DNA from: Vibrio agarivorans
Lineage (GTDB): Bacteria; Pseudomonadota; Gammaproteobacteria; Enterobacterales; Vibrionaceae
DNA: 64,000 nucleotides
Direction: 5' to 3'
Assembly (NCBI RefSeq): GCF_030409635.1
Contig: NZ_JAUFQF010000004.1
Coordinates: 1-64,000 of the forward strand
The translations under genes and the position numbers were made by a program. Shown in pieces: positions 54,742 through 64,000 of the stretch. The notes beneath the pieces are model-generated. The model saw only the letters and a program-made list of their open reading frames with translations, searched no databases and was not told where the DNA came from. How positions within the stretch are numbered: position 1 is the first letter of the stretch; every line of letters starts with the position of its first letter.

Positions 54742-54780
54742 CGGGCGGTGATTCAGAGTACCCAACCTGAATCACCGCCC
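54742..54780 (+). terminator. Terminator/hairpin after the cysteine enzyme
   Basis: GGGCGGTGATTCAG and CTGAATCACCGCCC form a 14-bp perfect stem. The T-run is weak (TGTGCTTTTG). Confidence 0.65.
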
Positions 54781-54809
54781 TGTGCTTTTGTGCTTTTATA
54801 CTTTTGCAA

Positions 54810-54914
54810 TTAACTCACCGACTCCTCCGCTCTACGTGCAAGCAGCATATACACCAAATAGTTAATGACTGTAATTGACGCGTACGCCAGAAAGACCATC
54901 TTTTCGATATTCAT
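54810..54914 (-). CDS. 34-aa membrane protein
   Basis: A very short gene: ATG 54914 with AAGGA 8-9 nt upstream, TAA at 54812-54810. The peptide starts MNIEKMVFLAYASITVINYL, continues VYMLLARRAEES and ends VS. This gives one transmembrane helix with a positively charged end (ARR), so the C-terminus is probably cytosolic. A promoter-like repeat that it shares with the outer-membrane protein gene lies about 125-150 nt upstream. Function unknown; it may modify a membrane partner. Confidence 0.65.
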   Translation of the reverse strand: MNIEKMVFLAYASITVINYLVYMLLARRAEESVS

Positions 54915-55243
54915 CTGTGATTCCTTAGTGTTGATTGGAAATCACATCCGTGTGTGACAAGGTTCAAACGAGTCCACTTAAAACCGCCGAGTGATGACAT
55001 TATCGACTAAGAGCAAAGCGGGATATATGGGGTAAAAATGGGTTCATACCTCAGTTTGGTTTATGTTTTGTTTGGGGTGGGAATAGCAAAGACGAAGGTA
55101 GAAGGTAGAAGGTAGATACTGGACTTTGGTGAAGAAAATGCAAATCCCTCTGCATGAAAATGGGCTTAAGTAACAACTGCAACTCAATAGAGCAGGTCCA
55201 TCTGCTTAAAGAAATTATATAGACAATAGGGAAGGAAACTTGG
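54915..55243. other. Non-coding stretch with promoter motif and GAAGGTA microrepeat
   Basis: Holds the leader and likely promoter of the 34-aa gene (motif at 55039-55065) and three direct copies of GAAGGTA at about 55094-55116. Nothing else is supported, and no terminator for the outer-membrane gene was seen. Confidence 0.55.
55039..55065 (-). promoter_or_regulatory. Regulatory repeat, copy upstream of the 34-aa gene
   Basis: A 27-bp sequence identical at 24 positions to 56057-56083. The minus-strand core is CTGAGGTATGAACCCA, followed by ATTTTT-CCCC and later GATAAT. Confidence 0.55.
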
Positions 55244-55975
55244 TTAGAACTGGTAGGCTAGGCCGATTGTCCAGATGTGATCGCTGCCTGATACCAGCCA
55301 TTTTTGATCATATTCAGAATTTGCTGATATTACTGTTGCACCATCAGCACTTGACTCAAAATATGTATATTTCACATATGGTCGCCAATCATCAATGTGC
55401 ATACTGAAGATAACTTCATGTTCATTTGTGTGGTAATCGGCTTGATTCCACGATGTTGTATCAACTTCACCCATGCTACCATCGCGGTTTTCATAGGTAT
55501 ATTTATAATCAAGGCTAAACTGTCCTAGATCGATAGACGTACCTGCAATAAACTGATTTGTGTTTACAGCAGTATCACTCACTAGCTCCGGCATTTGCCC
55601 TGAGCGGTTGTAGCCATAACCCGCAAACAGGTTAATGTTGTCCACCAGCTGATAGTCAACAATGGCTTCAAGTAGCATCTCTTCGCCATCTTCCCATTTA
55701 CCTAACTCACCGTATAGGTCGAGTGACCAACGTTCAGATAGGTCAAATGAGTGGCCATAACCTGCAGCTAGCCAACCTTGGTCATCAAAGCCAATGTACA
55801 CATAGCCTTTGTCGGAAGTATCAATGACTGCGCCGGCTTCGGTGGTATAGATCGACTCATCGGTTGCGTTAGATGACAATTCTTGTTCGATGTAAACTTC
55901 AACAGGAGCCGCAATTGCTGCGCCTGAGAAAAGTCCTGCCATCAGCAGGCTGAGTGTGGTGCGTGAAAACTTCAT
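55244..55975 (-). CDS. Outer-membrane beta-barrel protein
   Basis: 243 aa with signal peptide MKFSRTTLSLLMAGLFSGAA (cleaved near IAAP) and alternating hydrophobic strands ending in the aromatic signature IGLAYQF. Repeated YGY/YKY/WSLDLYGELG patterns fit a 10-12 stranded barrel, similar in style to KdgM/NanC-type oligosaccharide porins, though I cannot assign a substrate. It lies next to a LysR gene and has a repeated LysR-like motif in its promoter region, suggesting inducible expression. Confidence 0.7.
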   Translation of the reverse strand: MKFSRTTLSLLMAGLFSGAAIAAPVEVYIEQELSSNATDESIYTTEAGAVIDTSDKGYVYIGFDDQGWLAAGYGHSFDLSERWSLDLYGELGKWEDGEEMLLEAIVDYQLVDNINLFAGYGYNRSGQMPELVSDTAVNTNQFIAGTSIDLGQFSLDYKYTYENRDGSMGEVDTTSWNQADYHTNEHEVIFSMHIDDWRPYVKYTYFESSADGATVISANSEYDQKWLVSGSDHIWTIGLAYQF

Positions 55976-56056
55976 TAATATTGCTCCTGAAATCGGGGTC
56001 TTTAAAATTCAGGAGCATTATTAGAGAAAGTTACTCGGGGAAAAATAACATCAGAT

Positions 56057-56083
56057 TGGGTTGATACCTCAATTTGATTTATG
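56057..56083 (-). promoter_or_regulatory. Regulatory repeat, copy upstream of the outer-membrane protein gene
   Basis: The minus-strand core is TTGAGGTATCAACCCA, containing the dyad TTGA-GGTA-TCAA (LysR T-N11-A style). It overlaps the last codon of the LysR gene. ATTTTT-CCCC and TAATAAT follow in the same order as at the other copy. Confidence 0.55.
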
Positions 56084-56912
56084 CATTAACCGCTTTGATG
56101 AGCTTTTCACGCATCGCCTTATGGGCTGCGTCATTCAGATAGCGGCGGTGATAGATGAGTCGATAGGTCACGGGTTTGAGCTCGAGCGGGATAGTGAAGA
56201 CATTAAGATTCAAACGATCTGCTAGGTGATTGGCCAAAGAGCGGGATGAAGACGCGATATAGTCTGTGGTTGAAGCGAGCATCAGCATACTCGATACTGA
56301 ACTTGTCTCTACTTTCACCTCCCGAGGTTTGACTGGTGCGTTAGACAAGAAGTTAAGCATATTTAGATCTGAACGTTTGATTTTCAGCGCGATGTGCGAC
56401 TCATTATAGTAATCATCATAGGTCAACACCTCTTGAATACGCGGGTGATCTTTACGGCACAGACAAACGGTCGGTTCAGAGTAGAGCTCTTCCACCACAA
56501 ACGCATGACGCTTAGTGGATAACATATCAATCACTAAATCGACCTTCTGGCTCGTCAAGTCATCGAAAATCGCCTCTTCTTCCAAAGGCGCTTCGTGAAA
56601 TTTAAGGCCATCGATATTCGAGACGAGGTGCAATAAACTCTCGGTGCAGTAAACATTAAAGTTTTCATTCTGAGCTTCAACGGTTTCAAGGACCGACATT
56701 GGTCCTTCAATTTTATTGGCCAGTGATACCGCCGCTCCCGTAGGCGCAATACCCCTCCCTTCACGAACAAAGAGCGTACGTCCGGTGACTTTTTCAAGTC
56801 GTTTTAGGGCAGCACTGACGGCAGGCTGAGACAGTTCGAGCTCTTCGGCAGCCAAAGTTATTGACCGCAGTTTATAGACAGACTGAAATGTAGAAAGCAG
56901 GTTTAAATCCAT
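56079..56912 (-). CDS. LysR-family regulator
   Basis: A 277-aa LysR regulator, slightly short but with both domains: HTH MDLNLLSTFQSVYKLRSITL, LSQPAVSAALKRLEKVTGRTLFVREGRG, and an effector domain with VDLVIDMLSTKRH and VCLCRKDHPRIQ. It is upstream of the outer-membrane protein gene on the same strand, and its stop overlaps the repeated promoter motif. It is the natural candidate to bind both motif copies. Confidence 0.82.
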   Translation of the reverse strand: MDLNLLSTFQSVYKLRSITLAAEELELSQPAVSAALKRLEKVTGRTLFVREGRGIAPTGAAVSLANKIEGPMSVLETVEAQNENFNVYCTESLLHLVSNIDGLKFHEAPLEEEAIFDDLTSQKVDLVIDMLSTKRHAFVVEELYSEPTVCLCRKDHPRIQEVLTYDDYYNESHIALKIKRSDLNMLNFLSNAPVKPREVKVETSSVSSMLMLASTTDYIASSSRSLANHLADRLNLNVFTIPLELKPVTYRLIYHRRYLNDAAHKAMREKLIKAVNA

Positions 56913-56972
56913 ATCACCTTACCAAACTTATAAACACATTGATTTTAAGAGAAGTTTGTCGCTAATAAGTTC

Positions 56973-56999
56973 AAAAAAGGGAGTGATACATCACTCCCT
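56973..56999 (-). terminator. asmA terminator
   Basis: GGGAGTGAT and ATCACTCCC perfect arms followed by TTTTTT on the minus strand. Confidence 0.8.
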
Positions 57000-57016
57000 A
57001 TTACAATAACGCTCAA

Positions 57017-59131
57017 CTAGTTAAACAGGCCTTTTAACAGACCATCAACCGCTTCTCGCGTCTTTTCATCTTTAATTTTGTCACCGAGTTTCTCATCAAG
57101 CTTTTTAAGCCCACGGTCTATCTCTTTCTGCGCTTTTGCTTTCATGACATCATCAAATACCAAGGCAAACTTAGGCTGTGCCCATGTACCATGAATACGC
57201 ACAGGAATCGTCACGTCTTTTAACTCATCAATATCAGCACCACCCTGCCCTTTGAGTGAGCCAACAACTGAGGTGCTGATGGTCATGTCCATCGTCTCTT
57301 TAAGGTAGTTAGCTTGACCTTCACCGCGGACACGCAACAAAGGAGATTGAGCGGCAAGATCGTTTGTGGTCATCACCCCTTTGTTTAAGCGCAGAGTTGC
57401 TGTCATGGCAGAAAAATCGGTTTTCTGCGGGCCATCGACATCATCAATTTTTTTACCTGTAAACTTGGCGTAGTTCTCACGGATCAGCTGCGCGACGTTG
57501 ATACCGTGCACCGCACCATCTTCAAAGTTGATTTTAACGGTGCCTGCTAGGTTTTGCTTGATGCCTGTTGGCGTTAAGCTTTTACCTGCAAGGTCGAGGT
57601 CGATATTACCCGTACCCTCTACGACATCAACTTCAGCGGCATCCACCAACAATGGCAACACCTTGACCCCTTTCACTGCCGCTGTTGTTGTATATGCCGC
57701 CGGGGTTTTATTGCCGTCTAGACGTGCATTTGCAGCAATTGAGCCTTGGTAAAGGTTTGCGCTGAATGAGCTAAGCTCCGCGATACCGCGATTGACTTTA
57801 ACGACAGCTTTGACCGTATCCAGTTTGACATTGCTAGCTTTAAACTTATCAATGGCAATGTCACCTTGAACATCAAGTGTTTTTAGAGCGGATAAATCTG
57901 GCTCTTGCTGTTTTTCTGAGCTAGCGGTTTGTGAATCACTCGAACCCGCATCTTCATCTTTACCTTGCGTATTTTCACCCGCCATTTTGGCAGTCAATGC
58001 GTCAACATCGATGTTTGGGCTATGAAGGCTAAAACGCACTTTTGCTATATCCGATAGCGTGACGGCTAACTTGCCATCTAACTCAGTATCTAACGCGCTG
58101 AATTGACTTAAAACAAGGTCTAGATGACTGTTGGCGACATCAAACTTGATATCACTCTTCAATGACGAGTTAAGCGGTGAGACGGGTAAGGAATCACCTT
58201 CTAAAATCGTCTCAATGCTCACTTCATTCAACGCGATATTTTGTATCGCTTGATCAACTTGTAACTGCGCAGCTCCGGATGTATTCAAGGACAAATCCGC
58301 CAACTGACCGACCACCTCAAACGTGATCGCGTTCAGTTGGTCGAACGCGAAGGTATCGAGCTTAATGTTCGCGCTCTGAATCTTATTCGCTTCATCGTCA
58401 AATGAGGCTTGTAGGGCGATATTTCTCAATTCATAGTTTGTGAAATCTTTAGCGAGTTTGAATTCCAGCCCCAAATCAGCGGCAAAGCTCTGTTGGTTGT
58501 TTTTACCTTTAACGTTCGCTTGCAAGCTCGCCCATTGGTCAAAGTCAAACTTTGATAGGGTTAGGTTGACGTCTTGCAGCTCGGTGATCTGTTGCTGCTG
58601 AAGATCGTTAATTGATAATGACGCGTTGGTGATCGAAATACCTTCTAGAGTGATGGACCAAGGCTCACTCGCTCCCTCCGCATCATCACCAGCCGTATCA
58701 CTCGATTGTGCCTGCGGCTCTTGAGGGGTGCTCTCTTTGTTCTGAGTCAGTGGGTCTAAGTTAGTCGAACCATCGTTCAAACGCTCGATACTTACGGTTG
58801 CACCATCAAGCACGACATTGCCGATTTCCAGCTTCTGCTCCAAAAGAGGCATAACTGAAACATCCACGCCAACACGATCGACGGAGAATAAATTCTGCTG
58901 ACTAAAACCCTGCGGGTTTCTTAGTTCAGTGCGACCGATAGATAGCCCGACAGATGGGAAGAACTCCCAACTCAAGTCACCATCAATCACAAGCTCATAG
59001 CCTGTATTTTTCTTTACTTGTTCGACTATCAGCGGTTTGAACTGGTTAGGATTAACGAGGGTAACAAGAGCAACCACCGCGCCGATTAAGACGACAACGA
59101 TTACCCCAAGGGCAATAAAGAGTTTTTTCAT
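57017..59131 (-). CDS. asmA: AsmA-family envelope protein
   Basis: A 704-aa AsmA-type protein: one N-terminal membrane helix (LFIALGVIVVVLIGAVVALVTLV), then the Chorein-like/AsmA N-domain (NPNQFKPLIVEQVKKNTGYELVIDGDLSW) and a long beta-rich periplasmic body. The C-terminal AsmA_2 core is present (INFEDGAVHGINVAQLIRENYAKFTG, and PVRIHGTWAQPKFALVFDDV). Family members are proposed lipid bridges between the membranes and affect outer-membrane assembly. It lies next to udk, as asmA does in E. coli. Confidence 0.9.
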   Translation of the reverse strand: MKKLFIALGVIVVVLIGAVVALVTLVNPNQFKPLIVEQVKKNTGYELVIDGDLSWEFFPSVGLSIGRTELRNPQGFSQQNLFSVDRVGVDVSVMPLLEQKLEIGNVVLDGATVSIERLNDGSTNLDPLTQNKESTPQEPQAQSSDTAGDDAEGASEPWSITLEGISITNASLSINDLQQQQITELQDVNLTLSKFDFDQWASLQANVKGKNNQQSFAADLGLEFKLAKDFTNYELRNIALQASFDDEANKIQSANIKLDTFAFDQLNAITFEVVGQLADLSLNTSGAAQLQVDQAIQNIALNEVSIETILEGDSLPVSPLNSSLKSDIKFDVANSHLDLVLSQFSALDTELDGKLAVTLSDIAKVRFSLHSPNIDVDALTAKMAGENTQGKDEDAGSSDSQTASSEKQQEPDLSALKTLDVQGDIAIDKFKASNVKLDTVKAVVKVNRGIAELSSFSANLYQGSIAANARLDGNKTPAAYTTTAAVKGVKVLPLLVDAAEVDVVEGTGNIDLDLAGKSLTPTGIKQNLAGTVKINFEDGAVHGINVAQLIRENYAKFTGKKIDDVDGPQKTDFSAMTATLRLNKGVMTTNDLAAQSPLLRVRGEGQANYLKETMDMTISTSVVGSLKGQGGADIDELKDVTIPVRIHGTWAQPKFALVFDDVMKAKAQKEIDRGLKKLDEKLGDKIKDEKTREAVDGLLKGLFN

Positions 59132-59152
59132 TAGCTGAGTCCTTGCTAGAAC

Positions 59153-59186
59153 GAAAAAAAGTGGTGCCTAAGCACCACTTTCTTTT
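59153..59186 (-). terminator. udk terminator
   Basis: AAAGTGGTGC and GCACCACTTT arms followed by seven T on the minus strand. Confidence 0.8.
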
Positions 59187-59237
59187 AACTATTAGAGACT
59201 TGTCTCTAAGGGCTTATGCCCTAAGCATTACGCAAAA

Positions 59238-59879
59238 TTACGCTTTTAGCAACTTAGCGATGTGAGCTTTCAGTACATCAATTGCGATTCGGTTTTTACC
59301 GCCGCGAGGAACAATAATGTCAGCATACTGTTTTGATGGTTCGATAAAGCGCATGAACATCGGACGAACCGTTTGTTGATACTGCTCCAAAACCGACTCC
59401 ATCGTACGACCACGTTCCTCTACATCACGCTTAACGCGGCGTAGAAGACAGATATCAAGTGGTGTATCCATGAATACAGAGGCATGCATTAGGTCACGCA
59501 GGCGTGGGTCTGTTAGCAGCAAGATACCTTCAAGGATGATCACTTTCTTTGGTGTCATCGTTGTGGTGTTCTCGGTACGAGTATGCTCTGAATAGCTGTA
59601 CTCTGGCACTTCAACCGCTTCGCCACTCACCAACTGTTGTAGGTGCTCGCAAAGTAGATCGTGATCAAGCGCTTTCGGGTGGTCGTAGTTTGTTTTTACA
59701 CGCTCTTCCATGCTCAAGTGGCTTTGATCATTGTAATAACAATCCTCTGTTATTACACCGATTTGATGATCACCCACTTTTTCACGTAGTTCGTTGTAGA
59801 TCGTGCTAGCAATCAGGCTTTTACCTGATGCAGAAGCACCTGCGATTCCGACGATTACGCATTGATTATTATCAGACAT
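59238..59879 (-). CDS. udk: Uridine kinase
   Basis: A 213-aa kinase phosphorylating uridine and cytidine. Start [21 protein letters not shown] at 59879 (a longer frame is not needed) with the P-loop GASASGKS; also [26 protein letters not shown] and [14 protein letters not shown]. Confidence 0.95.
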   Translation of the reverse strand: MSDNNQCVIVGIAGASASGKSLIASTIYNELREKVGDHQIGVITEDCYYNDQSHLSMEERVKTNYDHPKALDHDLLCEHLQQLVSGEAVEVPEYSYSEHTRTENTTTMTPKKVIILEGILLLTDPRLRDLMHASVFMDTPLDICLLRRVKRDVEERGRTMESVLEQYQQTVRPMFMRFIEPSKQYADIIVPRGGKNRIAIDVLKAHIAKLLKA

Positions 59880-60071
59880 TATGTGCACCCGATGATGATG
59901 GACTGAGGAAAACCGGCAGATTATAGGCGCTGACACGATTCGTTGCCAGCACTTATGTGAACTTCATCACGATAAACTGCAATTGAACTTCATTTTGTCG
60001 CTATAAGTCGTGAAACCAAGGGAATAACTTACTCAATAAGTTGATTAACATCCCTCAACTTCAACCACCCT

Positions 60072-61142
60072 CTAATTATCAAGCATAGTAAATGCTATTG
60101 AGTCTGGTCTAGCCTTACCCTGCCAAAATAGTTTACTGCACACTTGATCAGCCAGCTCGGCATAGATTTGCGCTTGTTGGCTCTCTGGACGACGAGCGAC
60201 GGTGGGTTCACCTTGGTCGATATCTTCACGTACATCAATGTGCAGTGGTACTTGTGCCAACACAGACAGTTGATAGTCATGGGCTAATCGCGCCGCTCCC
60301 CCTGTGCCAAAGATCGCTTCATGATGACCGCACTGACTACAGATGTGGTAGCTCATATTTTCAACAAGCCCAACGACGGGCACATCCACTTTACTGAACA
60401 TTGCTGCCCCTTTGCGAGCATCAGCTAATGCTAAATCTTGTGGTGTTGTCACAATGATCGCCCCCGTCACCGGAATTTGCTGCGACAAGGTGAGTTGTAT
60501 ATCACCCGTACCTGGTGGCATGTCTAACACCAGATAATCCAGCTCTGGCCACTCTGTTTCATTGACCATTTGAGCGAGTGCTTTCGATGCCATTGGTCCG
60601 CGCCAAATAGCGGCTTCATCTTGAGCTACCAGATAACCAATTGACTGTGTAGCGATGCCATGTTGAATGATCGGTTGCATCCACTTATTGTCGCGAACTT
60701 GCAGCTTGGCTTTGGTCGTACCCATCATCAGTGGAATCGATGGGCCATAAATATCGGCATCCAAAATACCGACTTTTGCCCCGGTTTGAGCAATAGATAG
60801 CGCAAGGTTGACTGCCGTCGTTGATTTACCTACGCCGCCTTTTGCCGACGTGACTGCAATGACGTTTTTTACCCCTTTAATCGCTTGTGTCGTTGTTTCA
60901 AGCGCTTTTGTTGCGAGCACCACCTCAACCGCGGGCAGTTGATAGTGCTTGTGCTGCTCGGAGATCCAATCAGACAGATGATGCACCAAGGTATGCGATG
61001 CAAAAGGGATGGTCACTTGAATCACGCCATCGGGTTTTGCACTAATGATACCAGGGTGTTTTGTCCAACCAGAAATAAGGTGTGGATGTTCAAACTGCTC
61101 AAGCAGCTGTTGAAAATCACTAAGAGAAGAGATCTGACGCAT
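60072..61142 (-). CDS. apbC: Iron-sulfur cluster carrier protein ApbC (Mrp)
   Basis: 356 aa from MRQISSLSDFQQLLEQ (GGAGG 5 nt upstream). P-loop with deviant Walker A SAKGGVGKSTTAVN, DADIYGPSIPLMMG, DMPPGTGDIQLTLSQ, and the cluster-binding C-x2-C (ICSQCGHHE). It carries Fe-S clusters to target proteins using ATP hydrolysis. It is divergent from metG, the usual pairing in Vibrio and enterics. Confidence 0.94.
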   Translation of the reverse strand: MRQISSLSDFQQLLEQFEHPHLISGWTKHPGIISAKPDGVIQVTIPFASHTLVHHLSDWISEQHKHYQLPAVEVVLATKALETTTQAIKGVKNVIAVTSAKGGVGKSTTAVNLALSIAQTGAKVGILDADIYGPSIPLMMGTTKAKLQVRDNKWMQPIIQHGIATQSIGYLVAQDEAAIWRGPMASKALAQMVNETEWPELDYLVLDMPPGTGDIQLTLSQQIPVTGAIIVTTPQDLALADARKGAAMFSKVDVPVVGLVENMSYHICSQCGHHEAIFGTGGAARLAHDYQLSVLAQVPLHIDVREDIDQGEPTVARRPESQQAQIYAELADQVCSKLFWQGKARPDSIAFTMLDN

Positions 61143-61329
61143 TTGGCCTCCTTGATTCACTTAATACTAGCAGCCTTAAGGTCGTTACATAACCATAATT
61201 ATCTGAAGGTCTTACAGTATTCAATGCTGGATGAAAATTAGGCACTTCCGAGCTTGACGCCTTGGCGTAAAGGGCGTCATGGGGTAATATGTTGCATCAA
61301 ATTTTATACCTATCACTAGAAGCGAATTA

Positions 61330-63396
61330 ATGAGTATGGCGACTGATCCGAGACAATTGCTGGTAACTTGTGCCCTTCCGTACGCTAACGGTTCAATCCA
61401 CCTTGGTCATATGCTTGAGCATATCCAAGCGGATATTTGGGTTCGTTACCAACGCCTGCGTGGCAACACTGTAAACTTCATCTGTGCTGACGATGCACAC
61501 GGCACGCCTATCATGCTAAAAGCGCAACAGATGGGTATCACGCCAGAAGAGATGATCGCGGCAGTAAGCGAAGAGCACCAAAAAGACTTCGCGGGCTTTG
61601 ACATTAGCTTCGATAACTACCACAGCACGCACTCTGAAGAGAACCGAGAGCTGGCTTCGCATATCTATCTAGAGCTGAAAAAGAACGGTTTCATTTCTAG
61701 CCGCACTATTTCACAGCTATTTGACCCAGAAAAAGAAATGTTCCTTCCGGATCGTTTCGTAAAAGGGACATGTCCAAAATGTAAGTCAGAAGACCAATAC
61801 GGTGACAACTGTGATAACTGTGGTGCAACCTACAGCCCGACTGAACTGATCAATCCTCAGTCAGCGGTTTCTGGCGCAACTCCAGTAATGAAAGATTCTG
61901 AGCACTTCTTCTTCGACCTACCTCAGTTTGAGAGCATGCTTCAAGAGTGGACTCGCTCTGGCTCGCTTCAATCTGAAACTGCGAACAAGATGCAAGAGTG
62001 GTTCGAGTCTGGTCTTCAGCAGTGGGATATCTCACGTGATGCACCATACTTCGGTTTTGAAATCCCAGGCGAGAAGAACAAGTTCTTCTACGTATGGCTA
62101 GATGCACCTGTTGGCTACATGGCTTCATTTAAAAACCTATGTGACAAAACAGAAGGCTTAGACTTTGATGAGTACTGGAAGAAAGACAGCACGACTGAGC
62201 TTTACCACTTCATAGGTAAAGACATTGTGTACTTCCACTCGCTATTCTGGCCAGCAATGCTTGAAGGCGCAGGTTTCCGTAAGCCAAACAACGTATTCGT
62301 ACACGGTTACGTGACTGTAAATGGCGCGAAGATGTCTAAGTCTAAAGGTACGTTCATTAAAGCAGCGACCTACCTAGATCACCTAGACCCAGAGTGTCTA
62401 CGTTACTACTACGCAGCAAAACTAAACAGCCGTATCGATGACCTAGACCTTAACCTTGAAGACTTCACGCAGCGCGTTAACGCAGATGTTGTGAACAAGA
62501 TTGTTAACCTAGCGTCTCGTAATGCAGGTTTCATCACTAAGCGCTTTGAAGGCAAACTATCAGCTGACTTTGCAGAGCCTGAGCTATACAAAGAGTTCGC
62601 TGAAGCGGCTGACCGTATTGCTGAACTGTATGAGACTCGCGAATTTGGTCGTGCTATCCGTGAAATCACAGCACTAGCAGACAAAGCAAACCAATACGTT
62701 GATGAAAAAGCACCGTGGGTTGTCGCGAAAGAGGAAGGTAAAGACCAAGAACTGCAAGATATCTGCTCTGTAGGTATCAACCTATTCCGCGTTTTGATCA
62801 CTTACCTCAAACCGGTTATGCCTGAGCTAGCCGCTCGCACTGAAGCCTTCCTGAACCAAGAGCTGACATGGGAAGGTATCGCTGCGCCGCTAACGGATCA
62901 CGAGATCACTAAGTTCAAAGCGCTGTTCAACCGCATCGATCCTAAAAAGGTTGAAGCGATGATTGAAGCTTCTAAAGAAGACGCTGCAGCAGAAGTCGCA
63001 GCGAAAGAGAAAGCAGAAGCGGAAAAGAACAAAGCAAGCCAAACTGAGCTTGATAAAGATCCAATCGCAGAAGAGATTGAGTTTGACGCTTTCGCTGCTG
63101 TCGATATGCGTATTGCCCGCATCATCTCTTGCGAAGAAGTGCCAAAAGCAAACAAACTGCTTAAGTTCCAGTTAGACATCGGCGGTGAAACTCGTCAGGT
63201 ATTCTCTGGTATCAAATCAGCATACAAACCTGAAGAGCTAGAAGGTAAGCTAACCGTTATGGTAGCCAACCTTAAACCTCGTAAAATGAAGTTTGGTATG
63301 TCTGAGGGCATGATCCTAGCTGCTGGCCCTGGTGGCAGTGATCTATGGATTCTTGAGCCACACGAAGGTGCTCAACCTGGTATGCGTGTGATGTAA
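61330..63396 (+). CDS. metG: Methionine-tRNA ligase
   Basis: A 688-aa MetRS. HIGH motif variant HLGH ([15 protein letters not shown]), zinc-binding knuckles [22 protein letters not shown] in [11 protein letters not shown], an Ala/Glu/Lys-rich linker near 545-575 and the C-terminal EMAPII/tRNA-binding dimer domain ([14 protein letters not shown] ... [19 protein letters not shown]). Strong codon bias fits high expression. Confidence 0.97.
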   Translation: MSMATDPRQLLVTCALPYANGSIHLGHMLEHIQADIWVRYQRLRGNTVNFICADDAHGTPIMLKAQQMGITPEEMIAAVSEEHQKDFAGFDISFDNYHSTHSEENRELASHIYLELKKNGFISSRTISQLFDPEKEMFLPDRFVKGTCPKCKSEDQYGDNCDNCGATYSPTELINPQSAVSGATPVMKDSEHFFFDLPQFESMLQEWTRSGSLQSETANKMQEWFESGLQQWDISRDAPYFGFEIPGEKNKFFYVWLDAPVGYMASFKNLCDKTEGLDFDEYWKKDSTTELYHFIGKDIVYFHSLFWPAMLEGAGFRKPNNVFVHGYVTVNGAKMSKSKGTFIKAATYLDHLDPECLRYYYAAKLNSRIDDLDLNLEDFTQRVNADVVNKIVNLASRNAGFITKRFEGKLSADFAEPELYKEFAEAADRIAELYETREFGRAIREITALADKANQYVDEKAPWVVAKEEGKDQELQDICSVGINLFRVLITYLKPVMPELAARTEAFLNQELTWEGIAAPLTDHEITKFKALFNRIDPKKVEAMIEASKEDAAAEVAAKEKAEAEKNKASQTELDKDPIAEEIEFDAFAAVDMRIARIISCEEVPKANKLLKFQLDIGGETRQVFSGIKSAYKPEELEGKLTVMVANLKPRKMKFGMSEGMILAAGPGGSDLWILEPHEGAQPGMRVM

Positions 63397-63414
63397 CATT
63401 CGATTTATCGAAAT

Positions 63415-63448
63415 CAAAGGTCGACAGAAATGTCGGCCTTTTTTTTGA
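63415..63448 (+). terminator. metG terminator
   Basis: AAAGGTCGACA-GAAA-TGTCGGCCTTT followed by a T-run. Confidence 0.8.
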
Positions 63449-63794
63449 AATAGAAAAAGAAGGAAAAGAAGGAAAAGATAAGGAAAGAGGAAGAAGGTGG
63501 GAGGAGAAAGACGGGAGCGCGATGTACTTTTTCATCATTGGTTGTTGGTATTGAGTTTAAGGGAGTACAGAGTTCAGAATACAGAGGTGACTGCTTTACC
63601 TTCGTATGCTGAGTCTGACTTCTGTATTCTGTATTCTGTATTCTTCAAATTGCCTCAAAAAGCCCCGCCATATGCACTGCCATAGTGCACACCTCCACCA
63701 CCACAAAATATAACACGTTGAATATATTAATAATTTAAACATGGCACGCCTTTAGCTACCTATAAAGTGTTATTGATAGCCAGAGGAGAACACT
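63449..63794. other. Intergenic region with self-complementary ATTCTG repeats
   Basis: Holds a purine-rich GAAAAG run and then words GAGTTCAGAATACAGA and TCTGTATTCTGTATTCTG (three TCTGTAT-type units near 63620-63645) that can fold back on each other. A short end fragment resembles the GAACTCAGAATC element at 26636. No gene apart from the promoter of the following CDS. Confidence 0.5.
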
Positions 63795-64000
63795 ATGATT
63801 GTGGCCATCTCTATATTTATCTCTATTTCAATTATTGCAGCACTATTTTGGTACTCACAACAGAGCGCCAATGGATACGAGCGAAAATACCAGCTAGTGA
63901 TGGATCTACGCACTGTACTGAGTCTATGTCGACAGCATCGCAGCTTGACTCATAATGCGAAGGTGCATCATCAGTTTGATGAAGAAGTAGTTGCACGAAT
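63795..64000 (+). CDS. Membrane-anchored protein, cut by the window end
   Basis: Starts at ATG 63795 with AGAGGAG 7 nt upstream. The first residues form one membrane helix (IVAISIFISISIIAALFWY), followed by a charged helical part with LRTVLSLCRQHRSLTH and HHQFDEEVVAR. The 68 visible residues are open to the window end. Family not recognised. Confidence 0.75.
   Translation, partial: MIVAISIFISISIIAALFWYSQQSANGYERKYQLVMDLRTVLSLCRQHRSLTHNAKVHHQFDEEVVAR

Overview
The window looks like a piece of a Vibrio chromosome. Gene content and order match the Vibrio core: recR-ybaB-dnaX-apt-ybaN, fadIJ, yejK/yejLM, metG/apbC/udk, and a CdgH-type diguanylate cyclase close to the 4.5S RNA gene. Single-gene identities rest on motifs read in the translations; the species cannot be named from sequence alone. 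Region by region: (1) About 1-8862 is a small mobile island. Its backbone resembles the described gamma-mobile-trio (GMT) islands: a tyrosine recombinase (GmtY), a large second integrase-like protein (GmtZ), GmtX, a small coiled-coil protein and a RecD2-like helicase, all in one overlapping operon. Its cargo is a two-gene unit: an AbiV-like HEPN protein and an unrecognised partner, with a perfect 12-bp-arm palindrome just beyond. (2) 9055-11264 holds a galR-type regulator, then a scar where a divergent LysR/HlyD pair has lost both 5' halves. (3) 11425-17592 is core replication/repair and purine salvage (recR, ybaB, dnaX with an E. coli-like frameshift signal, apt, ybaN), an unlisted 42-aa membrane protein and an RssB-like response regulator. 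(4) 17894-26318 is fatty-acid metabolism: a LysR regulator, a nitroreductase, fadJ-fadI with a FadR box, a highly structured candidate small RNA, an ECF sigma/DUF3379 anti-sigma pair and a FadL porin. (5) 26371-32109 holds a duplicated intergenic repeat, adhE with an FNR-type promoter and twin conserved hairpins in its leader, a MarC-family protein and a potassium channel. (6) 32191-39297: asd, a coiled-coil lipoprotein, a membrane HPt protein, yejK and yejLM. (7) 39364-47460: tRNA-Pro, an SMR exporter, a LysR regulator divergent from a 2-aminoethylphosphonate-type ABC transporter, a HAD phosphatase, then a PL7 alginate lyase caught between two identical tRNA-Ser genes. (8) 47880-56912: 4.5S RNA, cdgH, a membrane protein, an alkyltransferase-like protein, ybaY, tesB, an Lrp regulator divergent from a cysteine-desulfhydrase-like enzyme, a 34-aa membrane protein, an outer-membrane beta-barrel protein and a LysR regulator. 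(9) 57017-64000: asmA, udk, apbC, metG and the start of an unrecognised membrane protein cut by the window end. The strongest candidates for something new are the GMT-borne AbiV-like pair, the structured RNA upstream of fadI, the two covarying identical-loop hairpins in the adhE leader, and a repeated promoter motif that links a LysR regulator, an outer-membrane protein and a 34-aa membrane peptide.
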